Under the pieces are notes generated by a model. It saw nothing but the letters and a program-made list of their open reading frames with translations, ran no database searches and was not told the origin of the DNA. Shown piece after piece: positions 1-5,901 of a DNA stretch of 6,621 nucleotides. Positions within the stretch are counted from its first letter, which is position 1; every line of letters starts with the position of its first letter. A program made the position numbers and the translations under genes. The stretch comes from Planctomycetaceae bacterium (GTDB lineage: Bacteria; Planctomycetota; Planctomycetia; Pirellulales; Pirellulaceae). The stretch spans positions 23,144-29,764 of the forward strand of contig PADE01000112.1 in NCBI GenBank assembly GCA_002702965.1. The letters run 5' to 3'.

Positions 1-39
1 CAAGACGCCAGGAAATTGCTAGCAGCAACGCAGGCGTGA
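1..39 (+). CDS. Possible 3' end of an upstream gene (partial)
   Basis: Frame 1 is open from the first base and ends at a TGA at 37-39, reading QDARKLLAATQA. All three plus frames stop within the first 45 bases, so at most a dozen residues of any upstream protein are visible and no family can be named. If it is a real gene, it lies about 90 bases upstream of the permease on the same strand and could share its transcript. This could equally be intergenic sequence. Confidence 0.2.
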   Translation, partial: QDARKLLAATQA

Positions 40-118
40 CATAGACACGCCCAAGGCAATTCGAGAAACTGCACGACTGGTTGGATCGCCGTCGTACCAA
101 GATCGCCGAATCGACGAA

Positions 119-123
119 AAGGA
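119..123 (+). promoter_or_regulatory. Ribosome binding site of the LptF/LptG-type permease
   Basis: AAGGA lies 7 nt upstream of the ATG at 131. This is one of only two clear Shine-Dalgarno matches at gene starts in this window, and it fixes the start codon of the permease. Confidence 0.6.
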
Positions 124-130
124 CGTCGTC

Positions 131-1273
131 ATGTCGCTTATCGACCGCTACGTCTGTTGGTTGTTTGTGCGGGTCACGCTCTGCTCCTCAGCAAGCCTGA
201 TCGGCCTAATCATTCTGATCGACGTCGCGGGTAACTTTGAAGAATTCATCGGATACGGAAACCACTCTTTCGAGGGATTCATCCGTGTCGCCGGCGATTA
301 CTACCTGGCCCGTTCGCTCGTCTACTTTGACTGGATGAGTGCGCTGATCGCGTTGATGTCCGCGATCTTCGTCATGACCTGGCTGAAACAAACCAACGAA
401 ATGGCAGCGATTATGGCAGCCGGTGTTCCCTCCTCACGAATCATGAAGCCGTTGATAGTCGCCTCCGTTTCTGTCGCCGTGCTCGCGGCCGCCAATCGCG
501 AGTTCTTGCTACCCCGTTTTCGCGATCAGCTGGCGCGCAATGCACAGGATTGGCGAGGTGTCCAGGAGCGTCCCTTGGAGCCTAAATACGATGCCGAAAC
601 CGACATCCTGCTCGGTGGACGGCACACCGTTGCCGCGCAGCAACAGATTGTCAACGCCACGTTTCAACTACCGGATTCGCTTCCTGGATACGGGAGAAAA
701 CTGGTCGCGAAAAGCGCGCTTTACCAGCCGCCCATCGGGAATCGTCCCGGGGGATATTTGCTGTCTGAAATCAGCCAACCCGATTCGTTACACAAACTCC
801 CAACTCTTACCATCAGTGGCCGTCCCGTCGTCTACAGTCCGGTCGACACCGACTGGCTCAAGACCGACGAGTGTTTTGTCGTCAGCAACGTGACTTTCCA
901 ACAACTGGCTGATGGCAACGCGTGGCAGCGGTATGCGCCCACATGGCAATTGATCACCGCGCTCCGCAACCCGAGTCTGGATTACGGGGCCGATCTGCGG
1001 GTGATCGTACACCAGCGTCTGCTGCGACCCTGGCTCGACGTCACGCTGCTCCTGCTGGGACTGTCGGTTGTCCTGAGCCGCAACAACCACCAAAGCCTGT
1101 TTGTCGCGGTGGGACAATGTCTGTTGGTCGTGGCCATGTACTTTCTCCTGACAACCGTGTTCGAGTGGATGGGAAGCCGCAGCTACCTGCTCACACCCGC
1201 TCAAGCCGCCTGGGGACCGTTGGTCGTACTGGCGCCCATCACCTACACTGTGTCCCACCGGCTGTGGGACTAA
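131..1273 (+). CDS. LptF/LptG (YjgP/YjgQ) family permease
   Basis: This 380-residue inner-membrane protein matches the LptF/LptG family in length and architecture. In LptB2FG these subunits use ATP hydrolysis by LptB to extract lipopolysaccharide from the inner membrane and pass it to the periplasmic bridge. Hydrophobic segments are visible near residues 12-32, 62-84 and 103-122. A large soluble periplasmic part follows (about 123-295), then segments near 297-315, 322-343 and 357-376, the usual 3 + 3 layout. The cytoplasmic stretch NEMAAIMAAGVPSSRIMKPL (89-108) is the family's conserved coupling-helix region ('E..A..A.G.S..R...P'). EFLLPR (124-129) is the typical motif after the third helix. 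The ATG is supported by AAGGA 7 nt upstream. I cannot say from sequence whether it acts as the LptF or the LptG subunit; a partner and LptB are not in the window. It converges on the sigma-factor gene, 133 bases away. Family assignment is firm; substrate is inferred from the family. Confidence 0.9.
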   Translation: MSLIDRYVCWLFVRVTLCSSASLIGLIILIDVAGNFEEFIGYGNHSFEGFIRVAGDYYLARSLVYFDWMSALIALMSAIFVMTWLKQTNEMAAIMAAGVPSSRIMKPLIVASVSVAVLAAANREFLLPRFRDQLARNAQDWRGVQERPLEPKYDAETDILLGGRHTVAAQQQIVNATFQLPDSLPGYGRKLVAKSALYQPPIGNRPGGYLLSEISQPDSLHKLPTLTISGRPVVYSPVDTDWLKTDECFVVSNVTFQQLADGNAWQRYAPTWQLITALRNPSLDYGADLRVIVHQRLLRPWLDVTLLLLGLSVVLSRNNHQSLFVAVGQCLLVVAMYFLLTTVFEWMGSRSYLLTPAQAAWGPLVVLAPITYTVSHRLWD

Positions 1274-1406
1274 AAGCCGGTCGCGTTCAGCACTCCGGAT
1301 CTCCTCAATCGGATCCGTCCAATTCATCCGACGACACGGCGCCGGCCTGCCAAACCCGCCACGCCACTCGACCTTGTCAGCAACGGCTGCGGTGTAGATC
1401 CGGAAA

Positions 1407-2966
1407 TCAATCGAGAAATCCAACCAGTTCCTGACTGCGGCTCGGTTGTTGTAACTTGCGCACCGCCTTGGCCTCAATCTGGCGAATCCGCTCACGGGTC
1501 ACCTTAAAGATGTGACCTACTTCTTCGAGTGTATAGCTGTAACCATCTCCCAAGCCGTAGCGCAGTTTGATAATCTCTCGCTCACGGTAACTGAGCGTCT
1601 TGAGCACCTTACTGATACGTCCGCGGAGCATCTCCTGTGCTGCGCCGAGCGCCGGGCTCTCCGCCATGCCATCCGGAAGCAAATCGCCAAAATGGCTATC
1701 CTCGCTGTTTCCGACCGGGCGATCCAAACTAATCGGATAACGGCTCATCGCCAGCACGCGACGCGCTTCTTCAACTGTCGTTTCCGCACGGCGCGCGGTT
1801 TCTTCGATGGTCGGTTCGCGCCCCAGCTCCTGCAGCAACTGCCGGGATACATTGCGCACCCTCGACATGGTCTCGACCATATGCACCGGAATTCGAATGG
1901 TCCGGCTCTGGTCAGCCACAGCTCGCGTGATCGCCTGGCGAATCCACCAGGTCGCATAGGTACAGAACTTGAAGCCACGCCGGTACTCGAACTTGTCGAC
2001 CGCGCGCATCAATCCCGCATTGCCTTCCTGAATCAAATCCAGAAAACTCAACCCACGATTGCGGTACTTCTTGGCAATCGAAACAACGAGGCGGAGGTTA
2101 CCTTCGGACAACTCACGCTTGGCTCGTTGGTACCTGGAGTACACCCTTTTCAAGTAAATTACTCGGTTCCGCAAACTCGTCGGTGTTTCTTGAATCGCCA
2201 ACAAGATTCGCCGGCTCTCCACTTTGAGCGCCTTGATTTCCGCCGGCGTTTTGCGATCCCGCCTAGCTTGTGAAATCAGGTTGTGCAACTCGCCAATCCG
2301 CTTGGTGAAGTCCTCTAGCGCACCAATCATCGATTCGATGCGCTGGGTCCGTAAACCCAATTCCTCAATCAGACGAACCGTGCGCCGGCGCCGACGCGCC
2401 AAACCCTGCCACGCCAATCGCCGACGGGTCTTGGTTTGCGACTTACTAATGGCGACACGGTAGTCACGGCGATTTCGCTTCAACAAGATATCGACCGTCG
2501 CCAGATTATGAGGCAAACGGCCCAGAATCTGCTCCTTTTCCAATCGATCGGTCACCGAAACCTGCACCGTCCGGTCAAACGGCAACTCGCCCTGATGGAC
2601 ACGACCAATCACCTTGAACGCGGCCTGCATGACGTAGTCACACTCGAGCAACTTGGAGCGAAACTGGCGTCGAGTGATTTCAATTTTCTTTGCCAGGCGG
2701 ATCTCTTCCTTACGCGTCAGGAGGGGAATTTCTCCCATTTGAGTCAGGTACATCCGCACCGGATCGTCGGACCAGGACTCGCTGTCATCGGGGACCAGTA
2801 ACTCCTCTTGCGGCTTGCTCTTAACTTCGGACTCCATCGACTTCGCCACTTCGTTAAGGTCATGATGTTCCTCAACGTTTGGCTCAACCCGGATTTTCTG
2901 AAAATTCTCAGCTTCTCTGGTTTCACCGGATTCGTTGTCAAAGTCTTCCATAATTGCGTTGTACAA
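1407..2966 (-). CDS. rpoD: Primary-type RNA polymerase sigma-70 factor (RpoD/SigA-like)
   Basis: This sigma factor directs RNA polymerase to -10/-35 promoters. From the TTG start (519 residues) the parts in order are: an acidic N-terminal tail (1-65); region 1.2 with DDPVRMYLTQMGEIPLLT (about 67-84) and the following helix; an arginine-rich spacer (about 101-278); region 2 (279-350) with DLIQEGNAGLMRAV and the -10-melting YATWWIRQA; region 3 (about 362-435); and region 4 (445-513), whose helix-turn-helix (YTLEEVGHIFKVTRERIRQIE) reads the -35 box. It ends in a PSRS...FLD tail like E. coli RpoD. No full region 1.1 is recognisable. The TTG at 2966-2964 is preferred because GAGGAG sits 7 nt upstream. 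A GTG at 2984 and an ATG at 2951 are in frame but lack such a site. Intact regions 2-4 and the region 1.2 sequence argue for a primary or close group 2 sigma, not an alternative or ECF factor. Whether the genome has paralogues cannot be seen. Its long upstream region may carry its promoter. Confidence 0.93.
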   Translation of the reverse strand: MYNAIMEDFDNESGETREAENFQKIRVEPNVEEHHDLNEVAKSMESEVKSKPQEELLVPDDSESWSDDPVRMYLTQMGEIPLLTRKEEIRLAKKIEITRRQFRSKLLECDYVMQAAFKVIGRVHQGELPFDRTVQVSVTDRLEKEQILGRLPHNLATVDILLKRNRRDYRVAISKSQTKTRRRLAWQGLARRRRRTVRLIEELGLRTQRIESMIGALEDFTKRIGELHNLISQARRDRKTPAEIKALKVESRRILLAIQETPTSLRNRVIYLKRVYSRYQRAKRELSEGNLRLVVSIAKKYRNRGLSFLDLIQEGNAGLMRAVDKFEYRRGFKFCTYATWWIRQAITRAVADQSRTIRIPVHMVETMSRVRNVSRQLLQELGREPTIEETARRAETTVEEARRVLAMSRYPISLDRPVGNSEDSHFGDLLPDGMAESPALGAAQEMLRGRISKVLKTLSYREREIIKLRYGLGDGYSYTLEEVGHIFKVTRERIRQIEAKAVRKLQQPSRSQELVGFLD

Positions 2967-2973
2967 GCCAACA

Positions 2974-2979
2974 CTCCTC
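2974..2979 (-). promoter_or_regulatory. Shine-Dalgarno that selects a TTG start for the sigma factor
   Basis: Read on the minus strand, GAGGAG is followed by a 7-nt spacer and then TTG (2966-2964). The same site lies 22 nt from the ATG at 2951, too far, and falls inside the coding sequence if the GTG at 2984 is used. It therefore supports the TTG as the start. Confidence 0.5.
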
Positions 2980-3138
2980 AACACTAAGGCAGACTGTCAG
3001 CCGACCAAGGCACGAACGTAAAGGACGTTTCGCCATGCCATTCAACCGACGAGGCGGGACGCGCTGATCGTCAATGCCAAACCAAACCCTAAGGTGTAAC
3101 ATCAGCCGATCGAACGCGGGAAAATAGGACGACCTCTG

Positions 3139-3152
3139 CTATCAAATGATAG
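3139..3152. promoter_or_regulatory. 14-bp palindrome upstream of the sigma gene, possible operator
   Basis: CTATCA-AA-TGATAG is a perfect inverted repeat with 6-base arms, about 170 bases upstream of the sigma-factor start. On the minus strand it overlaps a weak -35/-10-like pair, TTGGCT (3168-3163), 16-nt spacer, TTTGAT (3146-3141). That is the position expected of a repressor site. The symmetry is visible; the function is a guess and no regulator is known for it here. Confidence 0.25.
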
Positions 3153-3403
3153 TCATGAAACTAGCCAATTCTACCACCGATTTCGCGGCCGTTTACCCGC
3201 GCCTGGAATTTGGAAAAAGATTGCAATCACGCAAACAAAACGGCCCGCGAAATACTTACCTAAGCTTGCCATCCCGTATAGGCAACGGAACAACACGCGG
3301 AAACCGACTGCGTTAACGGCACAGTTTCAACGATGCGAGGTCGACGTCTCAGCAGACTGTGCGTTCAGCACAAAGACGGAAAAAACGGACAGCCCAAAAA
3401 GGG

Positions 3404-3417
3404 TGCGCGTCCGCGCA
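3404..3417 (-). terminator. Possible intrinsic terminator on the minus strand
   Basis: On the minus strand, TGCGCGGACGCGCA folds into a GC-rich 5-bp stem with a 4-nt loop. CCC and then TTTTT (3400-3396) follow, and a second T run occurs about 15 bases later. A hairpin next to a T run suits a Rho-independent terminator, but the three C's in between and the short stem weaken it. It would end a minus-strand transcript that starts within about 3420-3750, where no gene is recognised, before it reaches the sigma gene. Confidence 0.3.
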
Positions 3418-3427
3418 TTCCTGCTTT

Positions 3428-3602
3428 CCATCCCAATTTTCGCGAGCCGACGTCCGGGGGTGCCCCTCGGCACCGGTATCCATCCCATCGCCAATTTCCG
3501 CAAGGTGTATAAATTCTACCCAGCCAGAACGGGAGGTCCACCCACAAAAGTGATCGGAACCGAAGTTCTTGGCCCCATCGCCAACTTCCTTCCCATCGCC
3601 AA
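3428..3602. repeat. Cluster of CCCATCGCCAA repeats (three exact, one degenerate)
   Basis: CCCATCGCCAA occurs exactly at 3484-3494, 3574-3584 and 3592-3602. A degenerate relative, CCATCCCAATTTTCGC, lies at 3428-3443 and aligns with CCATCGCCAATTTCCGC at 3485-3501 with one gap on each side. The exact copies are 90 and 18 bases apart, both multiples of 18. A perfect hairpin, GGTGCC-CCTC-GGCACC (3459-3474), lies between the first two. The copies are directly visible. Whether they are part of a dispersed genomic element, a protein-binding array or a relic of local duplication cannot be decided from one locus. Confidence 0.6.
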
Positions 3603-3658
3603 CAGGGCGCAATGACGGTCGATCTGCCGCGCCGCGTACCAATCCCGAACGATGCCGC

Positions 3659-3687
3659 TTGTCGGTCCGCCAGACCGCGGTTAGCAT
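3659..3687 (+). promoter_or_regulatory. Weak sigma-70-like promoter candidate upstream of the SDR gene
   Basis: TTGTCG (3659-3664) and TAGCAT (3682-3687) are separated by exactly 17 bases, and each matches four of six consensus positions. This is the best-spaced pair I noticed on the plus strand upstream of the SDR. It would give a leader of about 210 bases. Matches of this quality arise by chance in a region this long. Confidence 0.2.
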
Positions 3688-3721
3688 ACGCTTTGCTCTC
3701 CCCTGTACGGCCGTGTTCCGT

Positions 3722-3743
3722 TTCTCTTGGAGTTCTCTTGGAG
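3722..3743. repeat. 11-bp perfect tandem duplication
   Basis: TTCTCTTGGAG occurs twice head to tail (3722-3732 and 3733-3743). It lies about 165 bases upstream of the SDR start, in the putative leader. It could be a recent slippage product. No function is evident. Confidence 0.75.
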
Positions 3744-3906
3744 AAAACACCGCTTCCGTAGGAAAAGACGCCTTTCGACGGACTGTGCGGCAACCCTAGG
3801 AACTGGAAACGATGCCCCCACGCCGGGCGATCACAGCCGGCTCGCACCAAGTCTCGTGTCGGTATTAACAGCTACTCACTCACCCCACCGGCAACAACGG
3901 TTCACT

Positions 3907-4701
3907 ATGACTGCAGTCGACCTCAAGGGATGTGTGGCGCTGGTGACCGGAGCCAGCTTGGGAATCGGGCGCGCGACAGCCGTTGCATTGGGGCGCGCCG
4001 GGGCGTCGGTTGCCGTCAACTACCGTTCGCACGAAGACCAGGCAGAAGAAGTCGTGCAGGCGATCCGCGACGGGGGTGGGCAGGCGATCAAAGTCCAAGC
4101 CGACGTCGCCAGCATGGAAGCCGTAGAGGCGATGGTCGAGCAGACCGTCGAGACCTTCGGCAAGCTCGACATCGCAATCAGCAACGCGGCCTACAGCGAT
4201 CGTGAACTGTTCTTTGATGCCGATATGGCTGGGTTTAGACGCACCGTCGACGTCACCATGTGGGGTGCGTTCAATTTGCTGCGTTCGGCATCGCGGCAGA
4301 TGATTCAGCAAGACACCGAAGGTGTGGTCGTGCTAGTCAGTTCCCCGCACGCTTTTATTCCCGCTCCGCGTTCAATGGCATACAACATGTCAAAGGCCGC
4401 GTTGGAACATATGGCCAAGACCGCAGCCATCGAATTAGCTCCGTACCGAATTCGCGTGAACATCATCCAGCCGGGATGGACGGATACGCCGGGAGAACGA
4501 AAATTCGCCGATGAAGAGACGCTCCAACGTGCCGGCGCCAAAATTCCGCTCGGTCGTTTGGGCACGTCCGAAGAAATGGCGGAGGGGATCCTCTTCCTAG
4601 CCGATCCCAAGAATCAATACATGACGGCTGCCAATCTGTTGATCGACGGCGGTATCAGTCTCCCCTGGTGGGCCGCCAGAGGATCGGCGGCTCCCGACTG
4701 A
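3907..4701 (+). CDS. Short-chain dehydrogenase/reductase (SDR), FabG-like
   Basis: A 264-residue classical SDR, expected to be a cytosolic NAD(P)-dependent oxidoreductase with a Rossmann fold. The cofactor motif TGASLGIG is at 14-21. NYRS (38-41) after the second strand has the Arg often linked to NADP(H) preference, and D65 lies in the usual adenine-contact position. The catalytic triad is intact: S146 in VSSPHAF, Y159 and K163 in YNMSK, with normal Ser-Tyr and Tyr-Lys spacing. PGWTDTPGE (189-197) follows the PG motif. Two changes stand out: the usual NNAG reads SNAA (92-95), and the tetrad Asn position reads Thr117 in DVTMWG. The ATG at 3907 puts the first strand at the normal distance from the N-terminus. 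The frame is open further upstream, but that extension is basic, low-complexity and unlike SDRs. No clear Shine-Dalgarno is present. Substrate cannot be predicted; 3-oxoacyl-ACP reductase, glucose dehydrogenase-like or other alcohol/ketone chemistry are all possible. Neighbours give no pathway clue. Confidence 0.9.
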   Translation: MTAVDLKGCVALVTGASLGIGRATAVALGRAGASVAVNYRSHEDQAEEVVQAIRDGGGQAIKVQADVASMEAVEAMVEQTVETFGKLDIAISNAAYSDRELFFDADMAGFRRTVDVTMWGAFNLLRSASRQMIQQDTEGVVVLVSSPHAFIPAPRSMAYNMSKAALEHMAKTAAIELAPYRIRVNIIQPGWTDTPGERKFADEETLQRAGAKIPLGRLGTSEEMAEGILFLADPKNQYMTAANLLIDGGISLPWWAARGSAAPD

Positions 4702-4885
4702 CGGTTCACCAGCAAGAGTTCCTTTGTGATTTCCCGCAGCACCCTGAATCGAGCCGGCACTAGGTCACATCAGCCGCGTGGCCACGACGCCGGCACGGTG
4801 TGCAGGCCGAAGACGCTGATACTGAGCTGCCCGCGCTCTGGATCTGACATCCCCGCAACACGCTTTGCCTCCCGGTACCGCTGCT

Positions 4886-5788
4886 ATGGCCTCACAATAC
4901 CTGCTGCCCTGTGACTGCGGCGCGCGCGTCGTCGTTGAAACCACTCAGGCCGGTGAGCAAGTCTCCTGCGAATGTGGAGCTCTCCTGGAGATTCCAGCCT
5001 TCACGCGCCTGAGCCAACTCGAACCGGTTGACACGGGCCGAGGTGCAGGCCAGGGCGCCGCGGTAGGAGAGCGAAGTCCGTGGACTCGTACCCAAGCCAG
5101 CTTGTTTACAATCGGCTTACTGACGGCGGTCCTGGCCGGCATCGGAATCGGTTTTGGCGTCTACACGCGCGCGCGAATCGATACTATGGACACGATTGAA
5201 ACCGTGGCAGATGATTACCTGAAGTTTCTCGATCAACAACCTCCGACCGAATTGCTAGAAATCTGGACAGCGATCCGCAAAAAGGGCTTGCAGGATGTGC
5301 GTTCGTTGCCCATTCCGGAGTACGTCGTCAACTTGCGAAACTACGACAAACTAACGCGTTTGATCGATCTGGCCTGCGCCGCAGCCGCCATCGGCATCTG
5401 CATGACCGTTGCTTCACTAGGGTTCGGCGAGTTTGTGAACTCCTACATAAACGTTCTTAAGAAGTATGCGGAATTCACGGGTAGGGCGAGCCGCTCAGAG
5501 TACTGGATGTTCATTTTGTACAACGTGATTTTTTCCGTTGTGCTCACGGTCATCGATCTTGTCGTGTTTGGTACGCCGGCTTTCGCCTTGCTCTATGGTT
5601 TCGCCGTGTTAATACCTGGAATCGGTGTGTCGCTCCGCAGGCTCCATGACACCAACAGAACCGGCGTGTTACTTCTTCTCGGCCTAGTCCCCTGCATTGG
5701 TTTGATTCTATTGGTATGGTTCTTTCAAGACAGCCAACCGGGTGAAAACCAATACGGTGCCAACCCCAATGGTGTTACCGCTGCGTAA
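4886..5788 (+). CDS. DUF805 membrane protein with an N-terminal Cys-rich ribbon-like module
   Basis: This 300-residue protein joins two parts. The N-terminus (about 5-36) has C9-x-C11 and C28-x-C30 in 'PCDCG...SCECG', an arrangement able to bind one zinc ion, followed by LEIPAF. Membrane segments are predicted near 72-92 and 159-178, around a 65-residue soluble stretch. Residues 187-296 form a DUF805 domain (YhaH-like) with its hallmarks: FTGRASRSEYW (197-207), RRLHDTNRTG (251-260) and the closing PGENQYGANP (285-294). Its hydrophobic segments are near 207-228, 232-248 and 259-280. DUF805 proteins are small inner-membrane proteins of unknown function; this one is more than twice the usual length because of the N-terminal part. 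The ATG at 4886 is chosen; a TTG at 4865 in the same frame adds seven residues and is less likely. It follows the SDR after 184 bases on the same strand, so it may have its own promoter. The DUF805 assignment is firm; the role and the zinc binding are inference. Confidence 0.85.
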   Translation: MASQYLLPCDCGARVVVETTQAGEQVSCECGALLEIPAFTRLSQLEPVDTGRGAGQGAAVGERSPWTRTQASLFTIGLLTAVLAGIGIGFGVYTRARIDTMDTIETVADDYLKFLDQQPPTELLEIWTAIRKKGLQDVRSLPIPEYVVNLRNYDKLTRLIDLACAAAAIGICMTVASLGFGEFVNSYINVLKKYAEFTGRASRSEYWMFILYNVIFSVVLTVIDLVVFGTPAFALLYGFAVLIPGIGVSLRRLHDTNRTGVLLLLGLVPCIGLILLVWFFQDSQPGENQYGANPNGVTAA

Positions 5789-5800
5789 CTGCCTGGTGTT

Positions 5801-5820
5801 GGCCTAGCTACTAGAAGGCC
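5801..5820 (+). terminator. Possible terminator hairpin after the DUF805 gene
   Basis: GGCCTAGCTACTAGAAGGCC lies 12 bases past the TAA. It can pair GGCCT with AGGCC, and its interior contains a second pairing option (CTAG with CTAG). No T run follows, so it is a weak candidate for intrinsic termination. Its position between two convergent genes is suitable. Confidence 0.25.
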
Positions 5821-5901
5821 GTTGTACCAGATCCGCAAGTGAGCTGGGCTCTCAGAACACAGTCCGTTGACGGTCCTCCGTAAAACGCGTCCCGCAGGAA
5901 G

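Larger units (their letters stand above)
2985..3906. other. Long intergenic region with repeats and hairpins, no convincing gene
   Basis: This stretch separates the divergently transcribed sigma factor and SDR genes. The sigma-proximal part (2985-3340) shows only a 14-bp palindrome. The central part (3350-3610) holds several short perfect hairpins and four related copies of a CCATCGCCAA motif. The SDR-proximal part holds a weak promoter-like pair and an 11-bp tandem duplication. Several frames are open for 60-160 codons on both strands, but none has a recognisable domain, a credible ribosome site or a protein-like hydrophobic pattern. I treat the region as non-coding. It should contain the promoters of both flanking genes; a transcribed RNA or a dispersed repeat element in the central part is possible. 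Confidence 0.6.

Noticed and set aside
1..130. Minus-strand open frame covering the whole left edge.
   Set aside because: It continues into the antisense of the permease gene without a start, ribosome site or domain. It is probably only a frame lacking stops.
1296..1317. An inverted repeat, CGGATC-10 nt-GATCCG, between the convergent permease and sigma genes, considered as a terminator.
   Set aside because: The stem is 6 bp with a 10-nt loop and no T run on either side. It is too weak to call.
788..1495. A 235-codon frame on the minus strand opposite the permease gene.
   Set aside because: It overlaps the 3' half of a clear LptF/LptG-family gene and the end of the sigma gene, is rich in Q, R and D, and has no domain. 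It is a shadow of codon bias.
3146..3316. A 56-codon open frame on the plus strand (MIVMKLANSTTDF...), starting inside the palindrome and diverging from the sigma gene.
   Set aside because: It has no Shine-Dalgarno, no recognisable domain and a composition rich in R, N and G that looks non-coding. It is too short to weigh against chance.
3428..3602. The CCCATCGCCAA cluster considered as a CRISPR array.
   Set aside because: The repeats are only 11 bases, the spacing (57, 90, 18) is uneven and there are no cas genes.
3727..3906. An upstream extension of the SDR reading frame by 60 residues from a TTG.
   Set aside because: The added residues are basic and low in structure, classical SDRs begin a few residues before the VALVTG strand, and the TTG lies inside the 11-bp tandem duplication. 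The ATG at 3907 fits the family.
4753..4796. A direct repeat of GCCGGCAC (4753-4760 and 4789-4796) between the SDR and the DUF805 gene.
   Set aside because: Eight GC-rich bases repeated at 36-base spacing is expected by chance in this composition, and nothing else is symmetric around it.
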